NCBI RefSeq assembly: GCF_010731535.1
Contig: NZ_AP022581.1
Location: 3,233,952 to 3,297,951, forward strand
DNA from: Mycobacterium lacus
Lineage (GTDB): Bacteria; Actinomycetota; Actinomycetes; Mycobacteriales; Mycobacteriaceae
Length of the DNA: 64,000 nucleotides
Reading direction: 5' to 3'
Under the pieces are notes generated by a model, which was not told the origin of the DNA, did no database searches, and was given only the letters and a program-made list of their open reading frames with translations. A program made the translations under genes and the position numbers. Below, piece by piece: positions 25,923 to 34,868 of the stretch (positions are counted from its first letter, which is position 1; every line of letters starts with the position of its first letter).

Positions 25923-27704
25923 ATGCCGTTCAACAGCGGTGAGGTCTTCGCTGGCTACGTGATTCAGCGCTTGCTGGGCACGGGTGGTATGGGTGAGGTG
26001 TACCTCGCCCAGCATCCTCGTCTGCCTCGTCACGACGCGCTGAAGATCTTGTCGTTGGCCTCGACGGCCGACGAGGAGTTTCGGGCGAGATTCGAGCGCG
26101 AAGCCGAATTGGCGGCGACGCTATGGCATCCGCACATCGTCGGCGTTCTCGATCGTGGTGAGTTCAACGGCCGGCTGTGGATCTCGATGGAGTACGTGGA
26201 CGGCGCTGACGCGGGTCGCTTGGTTCGGGACCGACACCCGCGCGGCATGCCAGAAGCAGACGTCGCGGAAATCGTGACGGCGGTCGCTGACGCGCTCGAC
26301 TTCGGTCATGAACGTCGTCTGCTCCATCGTGACGTCAAGCCCGAGAACATCCTGGTGACCGCGACCGATGGCCATCGCCGCAGGGTGTTGTTAACCGACT
26401 TCGGCATCGCTCGCAGAATCGATGACGTCAGCAACCTCACTGAGGCCAACGTCGCCATCGGGACCATCAGTTACGTGGCCCCCGAACAACTTTTGGGCAA
26501 ACCGCTTGACGGTCGAGCGGATCAATATGCGTTGGCTGCCACGACCTTTCACCTACTGACCGGCGCACCACCTTTTCACGACTCGAATCGCGCCGTCGTC
26601 GTCAGCCAGCATCTCGGTACGCCACCACCGCGGATATCGCAGCGCCGACCCGATCTCGCGCACCTGGACGCCGTGCTGACAAGGGCGCTGGCCAAAGACC
26701 CGAGCGAGCGGTACCCGACTTGCGTCGACTTTGCCCGAGCCCTCACGCAGGGTCCCGGCCGCGATGCCGCTGCGCAGGACCTCGGTTCCGGCGAACGTCC
26801 ACCCACGCAGCGCCTCGAGCGTGTGGTCGTTCATGGGACGGCGCGCGGGGTGCGCCAAGACGTTCCTGGTGGTCAAGATCAGGTCGGAGCCTTGTCCTTC
26901 AAGTTGATCCCTTATGAGCCACTGGACGACCGGCGTGCCTACGTTCCGGTCGAGATACACACCGATCTCGTCGCGGGTCAGCTCGCCGACGGGGACGAGG
27001 TCGAGGTCAGCGGCTTCTGGGACGGCGCCACCCTGGATGCCGACAAAATCGTCAACCTTTCGGCCGTGGCCAGTCCGAAGCGCCGCCGGTCCCAGGTCCG
27101 CGCCAAATCGCCGCGCGACAAGGCACCGAAAGGCAGAAAGCTGCGGTTCGTTGGCCTCGTCGCCGCGATCGGTGTGATCGCGTCGACCGCGGCGGCGGTT
27201 TTGTGGTTCACCGACGGCTTCGGTCACTGGACTCGCCCCGGACCGATCGTCAAGCCGGTGAGCGCGACGGTGTTTTCCCCCGACGGCGCCCCCGACAATC
27301 CGCAGGATGCCAGGTTGGCGATCGACGGCAACCCGAACACGGCGTGGTCCACCGTTACTTATAAGGACGCCGTCCCCTTCCCGAAATTCATCGAAGGCAT
27401 GGGTCTATTGATGCACCTGCCCGAACCGACCGCCCTGGGCGCCGTGACGATCGACGTGTCCAGCACGGGAACCCAGGTGCAGATCCGCTCGTCGCCCACC
27501 GAAACCCCCGCCACGTTGTCGGACACCAGCGAGCTGACCCCAACCACGTCACTGCGGCCGGGGCACAACCGCATCGCAGTGCATGACCGGGCCAAGACCT
27601 CCAACGTGTTGGTGTGGATCTCCACCTTGGGCACCACCGATGGCGAGAGCCGGACGGAAATCTCCGAGATCACCCTGCAGGCGGCTGCGTCGCCAACCAG
27701 GTGA
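25923..27704 (+). CDS. Membrane Ser/Thr protein kinase with MurJ-like extracellular domain
   Basis: The 593-residue receptor-type kinase has a P-loop GTGGMGEVY (19-27), catalytic Lys41, HRDVKPEN (135-142) and DFG (159-161). A segment at about 300-380 (LIPYEPLDDRRAYVPVEIHT, then DGDEVEVSGFWDG) looks like a small beta-barrel. One membrane helix follows at about 407-429. The outside domain (445-593) has VFSPDGAPDNPQDARLAIDG, NTAWSTVTYKDAVPFP and SNVLVWISTLG, which resemble the discoidin-like extracellular end of mycobacterial MurJ (MviN). It starts at ATG 25923. Fork-head-associated partners are not adjacent. I do not match it to a named Pkn. Confidence 0.88.
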   Translation: MPFNSGEVFAGYVIQRLLGTGGMGEVYLAQHPRLPRHDALKILSLASTADEEFRARFEREAELAATLWHPHIVGVLDRGEFNGRLWISMEYVDGADAGRLVRDRHPRGMPEADVAEIVTAVADALDFGHERRLLHRDVKPENILVTATDGHRRRVLLTDFGIARRIDDVSNLTEANVAIGTISYVAPEQLLGKPLDGRADQYALAATTFHLLTGAPPFHDSNRAVVVSQHLGTPPPRISQRRPDLAHLDAVLTRALAKDPSERYPTCVDFARALTQGPGRDAAAQDLGSGERPPTQRLERVVVHGTARGVRQDVPGGQDQVGALSFKLIPYEPLDDRRAYVPVEIHTDLVAGQLADGDEVEVSGFWDGATLDADKIVNLSAVASPKRRRSQVRAKSPRDKAPKGRKLRFVGLVAAIGVIASTAAAVLWFTDGFGHWTRPGPIVKPVSATVFSPDGAPDNPQDARLAIDGNPNTAWSTVTYKDAVPFPKFIEGMGLLMHLPEPTALGAVTIDVSSTGTQVQIRSSPTETPATLSDTSELTPTTSLRPGHNRIAVHDRAKTSNVLVWISTLGTTDGESRTEISEITLQAAASPTR

Positions 27705-27717
27705 GTCGAACACTGAT

Positions 27718-27735
27718 TGCGTTACGCGTAACGCA
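27718..27735. promoter_or_regulatory. Perfect 18-bp palindrome upstream of mazEF remnants
   Basis: TGCGTTACGCGTAACGCA is its own reverse complement. It lies 13 bases after the kinase stop and about 100 bases before the antitoxin remnant. Toxin-antitoxin operons are usually repressed at such palindromes, so this may be the surviving operator of the decayed mazEF module. Confidence 0.5.
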
Positions 27736-27834
27736 GAGCCGTGGCATCTACACGCGACTGGGTCCAGCGGCACCGTGCCCGGCTGCGACAGCAAAACTTG
27801 CGGCCGATCCAGATCTGGGCTTGAGGACGTAGAC

Positions 27835-27954
27835 GCCCCCGAGTTGGTCCGCGAGGCGCACCGCCAATCAGCACTCATAGCCGCCAGCGAACAAGATCAG
27901 GATGACCAAGCCTTCATCGACGCGGCGTCGTCCGACTGGGATGCCGACGCATAG
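27835..27954 (+). pseudogene. MazE-type antitoxin remnant (C-terminal part)
   Basis: The last about 38 residues of this frame (PELVREAHRQSALIAA, DDQAFIDAASSDWDADA) match the acidic toxin-binding tail of MazE-type antitoxins. No matching N-terminal DNA-binding domain is found upstream in any frame. The TAG stop at 27952-27954 is followed two bases later by the GTG of the toxin remnant, the usual spacing for such pairs. Confidence 0.5.
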
Positions 27955-27955
27955 C

Positions 27956-28135
27956 GTGCCACGAGGCGACATCGTATACCGCGGCCGCGCGACGGGCCTA
28001 CGGCGGCAAACCCCGTTTGCTGACCTCCTCGGCCGGTTATCAGATGCCGACATCATTCGGCTAAACCGTGCCCTCCTCGTCTTTTTGGGACTCGCGGCCC
28101 TGAACAGATTGGGCCGCAATCGGACTCATCGCTGA
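27956..28135 (+). pseudogene. MazF/PemK toxin remnant with internal deletion
   Basis: A 59-residue frame starting at GTG 27956 has the N-terminus of MazF (VPRGDIVYRGRATG) joined directly to the MazF C-terminus (GRLSDADIIRLNRALLVFLG). About 50-60 central residues, including the RNA-binding and catalytic core, are missing. It should be non-toxic. The reading frame is continuous, so the deletion was in frame or nearly so. Confidence 0.6.
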
Positions 28136-28327
28136 AGGAACGCGCCGCTCGCTGCGGTCCTCCTAATGGAGCCAACTGTGTCAGTGTCTTCCGTGTCAGC
28201 TGCCCGCGGTCGCATTGTTCGGGGGCATCCAGGGTGACCACGTGGGGGTAGCGTTCCGGCGCTGGGGCTGAGCAGCTGGTCTTGGTCGGTCGGTGTCGGT
28301 TGCTGTTTGTGGTGTCGGGGCGGCACG

Positions 28328-29014
28328 GTGATCAGGTCATTGGAGGTGACGGCCCTCCCGTTGTCTCTTTGGCCGGAGCTGCGGGAGGGCCGTCTGTTCG
28401 CGCTTGGAGGCGCAGTGGTCACCGTAGAGGCCGATCTTGATGGAGTCGAGCGCAGGCTGGCGGCGGGTGAGTTGTGGTGCCCAACGTGTGGCAGCGCCGT
28501 GCTGGCGGGCTGGGGATGGGCGAGGTCGCGGCAGGTGCGTGGCCCGGACGGGCCGGCGCAGCTTTGTCCGCGCCGGTCGCGGTGCACCGGCTGCGGGGTG
28601 ACGCATGTGTTGTTGCCGGTGAGCGCGCTACTGCGCCGTGCCGATGCGGCGGCGGTGATCGTGTCGGCGTTGGTTGCGAAAGCGCGGTGTGGCTTGGGGT
28701 TTCGGCGGATCGCAGCTGTTCTGGGTCGCCCGGGTGAGACGGTGGTTGGCGGCGGCGCTTCGCTGAGCGGGCCGAGTCGGTGCGGTCGGTGTTCACCGTC
28801 TGGCTGCGTGCGGTGGACCCGGATCCGGTGATGCCGGATGCGGCAGGTGTTCGCCGATGCGGTGACGGTGATGGCTGCGGTCGGGGTGATCGCGCGCCGG
28901 TTCGCGCTGCCCACGGTGTCGCTGGCCGAGGCCGCGGTGGCGATGTCGGGTGGGCGGTTGTTGGCGCCGGGCTGGCCCGACCGGCGGGGGCAACACGAGT
29001 CGACCCTGCCGTAG
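28328..29014 (+). pseudogene. DUF6431-like zinc-ribbon/HTH protein, frameshifted
   Basis: The first frame carries two C-x-x-C pairs (LWCPTCGS and RSRCTGCGVTH) and a helix-turn-helix-like CGLGFRRIAAVLGRPGETV. It then shifts frame near 28744 into VRSVFTVWLRAVDPDPV, and again near 28838 into VFADAVTVMAAVGVIARRF, ending in TAG at 29012-29014. Joined, the pieces give a protein of roughly 230 residues like those found beside actinobacterial DDE transposases. The likely start is GTG 28328. Confidence 0.55.
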
Positions 29015-29047
29015 CCGTCGGTGTGGCCGTAATTCTGTGCGCTGTGT

Positions 29048-30490
29048 GTGTTTCAAGGACAGCAAACGGAAAGGAGCGGCCGGTGGCGGTCGGCGATGAT
29101 GAGGCGAAGGTGCGCGGAGCGGGCCCGGGCGATCGGGTTGTTTCGGTATCAGTTGATTCGGGAGGCGGCGGATCCGGCGCATTCCACCAAGCAGCGGGGA
29201 AAGATGGTGCGCGAGTTGGCCTCGCGCGAGCACCTCGACCCGTTCGGGCGGCGGGTGCGTATCAGTCGGCAGACCATCGATCGGTGGATCCGGGACTGGC
29301 GGGCCGGCGGGTTCGACGCGCTGGTGCCCAGCCCGCGCCAATGCACGCCGCGCACCCCGGCCGAGGTGCTGGAGCTGGCGGTGGCGCTGCGGCGGGAGAA
29401 CCCGGAGCGCACCGCCGCGGCGATCCGCCGGATCCTGCGCACCCAGCTGGGCTGGGCACCGGATGAACGCACCTTGCAGCGCAACTTTCACCGGCTCGGG
29501 CTCACCGGCGCCACCGCCGGCGGGTCTGCCCCGGCGGTGTTCGGCCGGTTCGAGGCCGAGCACCCGAACGACCTGTGGGTTGGAGATGCGTTACACGGCT
29601 TACGAATCCAGGCCCGCAAGACCTACTTGTTCGCTTTTCTAGACGATCATTCCCGGCTGCTGTCCGGCTACCGCTGGGGCTATGCCGAGGACACCGTGCG
29701 CCCAGCCGCGCTGCGCCCGGCGCTGGCCTCCCGCGGCGTGCCGACTGCGGTGTATGTCGATAACGGCTCGGCCTATGTGGATACGTGGTTGTTGCGGGCG
29801 TGCGCGAAGCTCGGTGTGCGCCTGGTTCATTCGACGCCAGGTCGGCCAGAAGGCAGGGGGAAGATAGAGAGGTTTTTCAGGACCGTGCGCGAGCAGTTCC
29901 TGGTCGAGATCACCGGCGACCCCGACGTCGTCGGCCGTCACCACGTGACCGATCTGGCCGAATTGAATCGGCTCTTCGCAGCCTGGGTGGAAACCGTCTA
30001 TCACCGCACGGTGCATTCCGAAACCGGACAAACCCCGCTGGCCCGCTGGTCAGTCACCGGCCCCATCGCGCTGCCCGCCCCGCAGACGCTCACCGAGGCA
30101 TTCCTGTGGGAGGAATACCGCCGCGTGACCAAGACCGCCACCGTGGCGCTACACGGCAATAGCTACGAGGTCGACCCGGCATTGGTCGGCCGAAAAGTCG
30201 AGCTGGTCTTCGACCCGTTCGATTTGACCCGCATCGAGGTCCGTCTGGCCGGCGTCCCGATGGGGCTGGCGATCCCGCACCACATCGGGCGCCATTCGCA
30301 CCCGAAAGCCAAACCCGAAACCCCCACCGCGCCACCGAAACCCAGTGGCATCGACTACGCCAAGTTGATCGAGACCGCGCACGCGGCCGAGCTCGCCCGC
30401 GGTGTCAACTACGCCGCCCTGTCCGGGGCTGCCGATCAGATCCCCGGCCAGCTCGACCTTCTCACCGGCCAGGAGGCCCGACCACAATGA
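29048..30490 (+). CDS. DDE transposase of the TniA/Mu type
   Basis: The product is up to 480 residues, with a helix-turn-helix (RRVRISRQTIDRWIRDWRAG) and an rve integrase core. The three acidic residues are in DLWVGDALHG, VYVDNGSAYVD and RPEGRGKIERFF. A Mu-transposase C-terminal beta-barrel follows (SYEVDPALVGRKVELVFDP). ATG 29096 is a more natural start than GTG 29048. A GTG at 29083 with AGGAG upstream reads MAVGDDEAKVR in another frame, so the true N-terminus may be separated by a small indel near 29110. The end overlaps the ATPase gene. Confidence 0.8.
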   Translation: MFQGQQTERSGRWRSAMMRRRCAERARAIGLFRYQLIREAADPAHSTKQRGKMVRELASREHLDPFGRRVRISRQTIDRWIRDWRAGGFDALVPSPRQCTPRTPAEVLELAVALRRENPERTAAAIRRILRTQLGWAPDERTLQRNFHRLGLTGATAGGSAPAVFGRFEAEHPNDLWVGDALHGLRIQARKTYLFAFLDDHSRLLSGYRWGYAEDTVRPAALRPALASRGVPTAVYVDNGSAYVDTWLLRACAKLGVRLVHSTPGRPEGRGKIERFFRTVREQFLVEITGDPDVVGRHHVTDLAELNRLFAAWVETVYHRTVHSETGQTPLARWSVTGPIALPAPQTLTEAFLWEEYRRVTKTATVALHGNSYEVDPALVGRKVELVFDPFDLTRIEVRLAGVPMGLAIPHHIGRHSHPKAKPETPTAPPKPSGIDYAKLIETAHAAELARGVNYAALSGAADQIPGQLDLLTGQEARPQ

Positions 30491-31295
30491 TGGACAAACT
30501 GATCTCCTACTACGGTTTCTCCCGGATGCCGTTCGGCCGCGATCTGGCCCCTTCCATGCTGCATCGCCACAGCGCCCACAACGAAGCGGTCGCCCGCATC
30601 GGCTGGTGCATCGCCGATCGCCGTATCGGCGTGATCACCGGCGAGGTCGGCGCCGGCAAGACCGTCGCCGTGCGCGCCGCGCTGGCCGCCCTGGACCGTA
30701 GCCGCCACACCGTCATCTACCTGCCCGATCCCACCGTCGGGTGCGCGGCATCCACCACCGCATCGTCGCCTCACTGGGCGGCCAGCCGCTGACCCATCAC
30801 GCCACCCTGGCCCCACAGGCCGCCGACGCGCTGGCCGCCGAACACGCCGAGCGCGGACGCACCCCCGTAGCGGTCGTCGAGGAGGCCCACCTGCTCGGCT
30901 ATGACCAATTAGAAGCGTTGCGGCTCTTGACAAATCATGATCTCGACTCGTCGAGCCCGTTCTGCCTGCTCGTCGGCCAACCCACCCTGCGGCGGCGGAT
31001 GAAACTCGGCGTGCTCGCCGCGCTCGACCAGCGCATCGGGCTGCGCTACACGATGCAGCCGATGACCGACAAGGAGACCGGTAGCTACCTGCGTCACCAC
31101 CTGGCGCTGGCCGGGCGTGACGACACGCTGTTCTCCGACGACGCGGTCACGCTCGTTCATCAAACCAGCCGCGGCTATCCGCGCGCCGTCAACAACCTCG
31201 CGCTGCAAGCCCTCGTCGCCGCCTTCGCCGCCGACAAGGCCATCGTGGATGAATCCTCCACCCGCACGGCCATCGCCGAAGTCACGGCGGACTGA
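30487..31295 (+). pseudogene. ExeA-like AAA ATPase (TniB/TnsC-type), frameshifted
   Basis: The first frame (30487-30792) starts MMDKLISYYGFSRMPFGRDL and has the Walker A GEVGAGKTVAVR. The second frame (to 31295) continues VRGIHHRIVASLGG, with Walker B VAVVEEAHLL and the sensor region LVGQPTLRRRM. The join is at GGG 30739-30741, where one G appears lost; restoring it gives an uninterrupted protein of about 268 residues. The gene starts four bases inside the transposase stop. These ATPases activate the partner transposase and choose targets. Confidence 0.75.
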
Positions 31296-31323
31296 ACACC
31301 ACCCCGACACCCCGAACACCACC

Positions 31324-31352
31324 GACCCCGCCGGACATCTCCCGGCGGGGTC
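31324..31352. terminator. Strong stem-loop after the transposon ATPase
   Basis: GACCCCGCCGG at 31324-31334 pairs perfectly with CCGGCGGGGTC at 31342-31352 around a seven-base loop, followed by ATTTCAT. This 11-bp GC stem lies 28 bases after the ATPase stop and is a likely intrinsic terminator, although the U-tract is weak, as is common in mycobacteria. The rest of 31353-31723 has no recognisable gene. Confidence 0.75.
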
Positions 31353-31723
31353 ATTTCATGACCGCACACCCTCACCGTCAATGCCGCCATCGTGCTCATC
31401 CTGAGCGCCGGTCAACAGTCGCATTCGCCGTGGCGAGAAGTTGTGTCTTCCTACGATCAGCCCACACCTACCCAGCTGTTAAATGAAGAGCGCGCGGTGC
31501 AACTGCGGCTGGCCGCCGGGGCTGAACACATAACTGGCGCGGGGGCGGTTGGCTGCCACCGCGAGCTGTGTTGGCTTGGGCGAGTGCACAGGTAGCAAGC
31601 GCACGGATGGGCCCGTTTGTGCGTTGATTGGTCGCGCTGGCGAGGGAAGGGGGACACGATATTGATGTCGGCCGCGCGCTTGGTGCGGTGCGCGAAGAAG
31701 CGCGATCCCGGAGGGCGAAAGAA

Positions 31724-32611
31724 ATGACCTGGAGCGGGCCGGTGGGCAGGGTGCAAACTCTGTGGCGGTTCCCCGTTAAGTCGATGCTGGGCGAGCAGCT
31801 CGCCGCGGTTGTAGTGGGTCGCGGCGGGATCCTCGGCGACCGCGCCTACGCGGTCCGAGACCGGGCGACGGGCAAGGTCGCGAGCGCGAAGTACCCGAGG
31901 CGGTGGCCCGGCCTGCTGGCGTGCCGTGCGGCTTTCGTCGAGCCGCCATGCATCGATGACGAGCTTCCGCCGGTGCGGATCGAGCTCGCCGACGGCGACT
32001 CGGTGCTGAGCGACGCGCCGGATGTAGACGCCGTCCTGTCGCGCTTCTTCGGGCGCGATGTCGAGCTGGCGCGCACCGCGCAGAACGGCTACACGATCGA
32101 TCAATATCACCCCGCTGAGGAGAATTACGATCCCGAGGGACACCGGGACGAGGTCGTCGAAGCACGATTCGGCGCCGCATTCTTCAACGACCGCGGGCTC
32201 CCCTCCGCGGTTTCCGAAGGATCGTTTTTCGACCTGTTCCCGCTCAGCGTCATCACGTCGTCGACCCTTGAGCGACTCCACGAGCTCGCACCACAGAGCC
32301 GCTTCGAGGCCCGCCGGTTCCGCATGAACGTGGTCGTCGAAACCCCCGCGCGGGGGTTCGTGGAAAACGACTGGCCCGGCCACACGCTCACGATCGGCGA
32401 CGACGTGCGGATCGGAGTGGCCATACCGGACCCTCGTTGCGTGATGCCGAGCCTGGCCCAGGGCGATCTTCCCCCGGATCCCAAGGTCCTTAAGGCGCTC
32501 ATGCACAACAGGATCGAGGTCGCGGGTTCGCTCTACCCCTGCGCCGGCGTCTACGCCGTCACGGAGGCGACGGGCACGGTTCGCGGGGATGACCTCGTCT
32601 GCCTGCTCTAG
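31724..32611 (+). CDS. MOSC domain protein
   Basis: The 295-residue protein has an N-terminal MOSC beta-barrel (GRVQTLWRFPVKSMLGEQL, then GGILGDRAYAVRDRATG) and a C-terminal MOSC domain (RRFRMNVVVETPARGFVEND, with a conserved Cys in VAIPDPRCVMPSLAQG). MOSC proteins bind molybdenum cofactor or transfer sulfur; relatives include mARC amidoxime reductase and YcbX, but no ferredoxin domain is present here. The start is ATG 31724 behind GGAGGGCGAAAG. The next 287 bases hold no clear gene. Confidence 0.87.
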   Translation: MTWSGPVGRVQTLWRFPVKSMLGEQLAAVVVGRGGILGDRAYAVRDRATGKVASAKYPRRWPGLLACRAAFVEPPCIDDELPPVRIELADGDSVLSDAPDVDAVLSRFFGRDVELARTAQNGYTIDQYHPAEENYDPEGHRDEVVEARFGAAFFNDRGLPSAVSEGSFFDLFPLSVITSSTLERLHELAPQSRFEARRFRMNVVVETPARGFVENDWPGHTLTIGDDVRIGVAIPDPRCVMPSLAQGDLPPDPKVLKALMHNRIEVAGSLYPCAGVYAVTEATGTVRGDDLVCLL

Positions 32612-32898
32612 GCGCCGACCGGTTGCACACGCACTATCGGGGCCGATTTCGACGTCGCGATCGGTATGCACATACAGCGGTACCCAGGTGCGCGCCTGTA
32701 CCCCGCTGATCTGCGCGACGAGAAAACCCTCCCATCGACCTGAATCCGCGTGAACCCACTACGGCGGACGCACGAATCTGCCTGAGTTACAGCGGAATTG
32801 GAAACTCTTCAATGCATGCCTTGATGTCAACATGGAGGGCATACGTGCGGGGTGGCCTGCCGGTAAGCCTCGGTTGCGTGCCCCCGGGGTTGGAGCGG

Positions 32899-33330
32899 CT
32901 ACGGATTCGGTTGACCGCCGTGCAATGCAGGGGTGACGACAATGGCGTCGTGCGTGCTTTCCACGATCTCCACGAGAGCCTGTGCCTCGGAGCCGGGCAC
33001 CCGGAACTTGACCAGGCATTGATGTAGGTCGTCCATGAACGCGGTCCACTCGTCCTCGGTGATGCCCAGGTGCCGGTGTGAGTCGTCCATCGACCGCCCC
33101 GAGTATCGCTGGGGCCCGCCGGCGGCCCAACAGACCATCTCGGTGACCAGAAACTTGAAGCCGGCGGGCGAAACCCGGTGGTGCGCCTCGTCCACGGCCG
33201 GGTTCTTGTTTAGCCGGGCGTCGGTCATGACCCGGTCGATGAGGTCGTCCACCACGGCGGCGATGTTGTAGACGCCACCGAGGCGGTCATACAGTGTTGG
33301 CGCTTGATCGGACTGCATTGTGTTCTCCAT
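32899..33330 (-). CDS. Truncated haemoglobin (group I-like)
   Basis: The 143-residue globin of the 2-on-2 type has the conserved LYDRLGG at the N-terminus, AAGGPQRYSGRSM in the middle and the proximal haem ligand in DSHRHLGI. Compared with GlbN, the B10 position that normally carries Tyr (in D-F-Y-V-R-V-L) aligns with Ile here (DLIDRVM), so oxygen or NO handling may differ. The start is ATG 33330 (MENTMQSDQ). It stands alone, with tmRNA upstream on the same strand. Confidence 0.87.
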   Translation of the reverse strand: MENTMQSDQAPTLYDRLGGVYNIAAVVDDLIDRVMTDARLNKNPAVDEAHHRVSPAGFKFLVTEMVCWAAGGPQRYSGRSMDDSHRHLGITEDEWTAFMDDLHQCLVKFRVPGSEAQALVEIVESTHDAIVVTPALHGGQPNP

Positions 33331-33503
33331 GACGTGCGGCGGCGATCGGGGTCACCCCAGCGTGAACAGGGCGCAGGAGCACAGTCAAGATGTCGTGGCG
33401 CTTGATCTCGCGTACGGTCATGGAGGGCTAAGACGGTTACGTAGGCCCGACGTGAGCGCGCCGACGCAGAGCATGCAGCCTTGCAATTGCAACAAAACTT
33501 CAG

Positions 33504-33868
33504 TGGAGCTGCCGGGAATCGAACCCGGGTCCTACGGCATTCCCTCAAGGCTTCTCCGTGCGCAGTTCGCTATGCCTCTGCTCGGATCTCCCGGTCACGC
33601 GAACTAGCCAGGATGACGATCCCAGTCGCTGTGGTTGTCCCGATGAGTCCCGCGACCGAACTCATCGGTGGATCCCTCTAGCTGATGCCAGGGTCCGGGT
33701 CGAGGGCGTTCCCGGTCTGACAGACTAGCCGTCGCTTAGGCAGCGAGAGCGTAGTCGCGCTGATGTGAATCGGCGCTTATCTAGTTGCAACGACGCTTAC
33801 GGTGGTCTCTTGCCTGCACCGGCACGCTTCCCTTGATTCGATGCGCGAAGTCGAAACCTTTCAGCCCC
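33504..33868 (-). ncRNA. ssrA: Transfer-messenger RNA (tmRNA)
   Basis: The 5' end GGGGCTGAAAGGTTTCGACTT and the 3' end CAGCTCC plus discriminator A pair as an alanine-type acceptor stem, and the T-arm reads GGGTTCGATTCCC. The internal reading frame on the minus strand encodes the tag ADSHQRDYALAA and then TAA, the usual mycobacterial tag. The length of 365 nt fits the family. With SmpB, encoded 1 kb away on the same strand, it rescues stalled ribosomes. The CCA tail is not encoded. Confidence 0.97.
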
Positions 33869-33956
33869 TCGCATCCCCGCCGACCTTCGGCAGGACCATC
33901 AATGGTACGCCCATATCAACCAGCGGCAACGAAATTAACTTCCCGAAACCAGGCCC

Positions 33957-34802
33957 TCAGATCACGAACGCAAGGTGTGCCACGACATGGCCGGCCAGGT
34001 CTTTGTCGCCCCCGAGTTCGATGTCCTGGGGGCGGTCGGGGCTCATCGGACGGCCGCCGGTGAGCCTGGTGAACTGGACCCCGTCCAGCCGGATCGTCGC
34101 CGTCGGCTCCAGCCCACCGAAGTCGTTGACCACCTGCGCGCGCCCGTCGACGCGGACGTGGATGCTGCGCGCCAGCGGACCGGTCAATTCGAACAGGACA
34201 CGTGACCCGTCGGGCGCCTCGGCGAGCTTGCCGACGACGAACCCCATGGTCGCCGCGATCTCGTCGAGCGCTAGCTGCGCCGCCGGTGCGTCCAGCTCGT
34301 CGTCCGACGACGGCCGCTGCAGCGCCTCGCGGATGTCCTGCTCGTGCATCCAGCAGTCGAAAACCCGGATCCGCATGAACCGCCCATAGCTGTCCTGGCC
34401 GGCGGGCGTGGGTGTCGGCGCGCTCCAGTCGTCGTCGGACATCCCCGGCAGGACCTCGCGGCGACCACCCGTTACCTCACGGAATCGCTCGAGAACGCTG
34501 GCGCCCGCTTCCCCGCTGAGATGGCGCACCCAGCACTCGTTCATTGCGCCGATGTCGTTGCGCACATGCTCGAGCGCCTTGACGTCGATGTCCGGTGGCG
34601 GTGGGGCGATGCCGGCCAGGAATGACTCGGTCCCGATCACGTGTGACACGACGGCCTTCACGTCCCACCCGGGTAGCGGCGTAGCCGCCTGCCACTGGCT
34701 CTCGGGCAACCCTTCCAGCAGCGCGTCGATGGAGTCCCACACCGCGAAGAGGCCGGGCAGCACGTCGGACTTGTCGAGGTGGGTGAGGGAACGGGCAGCC
34801 AT
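33957..34802 (-). CDS. Maleylpyruvate isomerase-family mycothiol-dependent protein
   Basis: The 281-residue protein has an N-terminal DinB-like four-helix bundle of the MDMPI family (PLPGWDVKAVVSHVIGTESF with a metal-binding His, and RIRVFDCWMHEQDIREAL with further ligands) and a C-terminal sterol-carrier-like domain. Family members bind zinc and use mycothiol as thiol cofactor; the substrate is unknown. It lies between ssrA and smpB on the same strand, as in M. tuberculosis (Rv3099c as I recall). The start is ATG 34802. Confidence 0.88.
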   Translation of the reverse strand: MAARSLTHLDKSDVLPGLFAVWDSIDALLEGLPESQWQAATPLPGWDVKAVVSHVIGTESFLAGIAPPPPDIDVKALEHVRNDIGAMNECWVRHLSGEAGASVLERFREVTGGRREVLPGMSDDDWSAPTPTPAGQDSYGRFMRIRVFDCWMHEQDIREALQRPSSDDELDAPAAQLALDEIAATMGFVVGKLAEAPDGSRVLFELTGPLARSIHVRVDGRAQVVNDFGGLEPTATIRLDGVQFTRLTGGRPMSPDRPQDIELGGDKDLAGHVVAHLAFVI

Positions 34803-34868
34803 GGTCGGATACTAGGCGGGTTAACGTCCGCCGTAGCGCCCGGCCCGCGTGGGCGGGTGTGGCGCCAG

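Larger units (their letters stand above)
28184..31451. mobile_element. Decayed TniA/ExeA-type transposon (approximate limits)
   Basis: The segment holds three plus-strand genes typical of a two-component DDE transposon: a DUF6431-like zinc-ribbon gene, a DDE transposase and an ExeA-like AAA ATPase, the latter overlapping the transposase by four bases. At least three frameshifts mark it as inactive. The listed limits are a 9-bp direct repeat GTGTCTTCC at 28184-28192 and 31443-31451; this may be a coincidence, and I could not define terminal inverted repeats with confidence. Confidence 0.6.

Noticed and set aside
33481..33492. TTGCAATTGCAA palindrome after the tmRNA gene
   Set aside because: It is short and AT-rich, with no stem-loop and U-tract form; too weak to call a terminator or operator.
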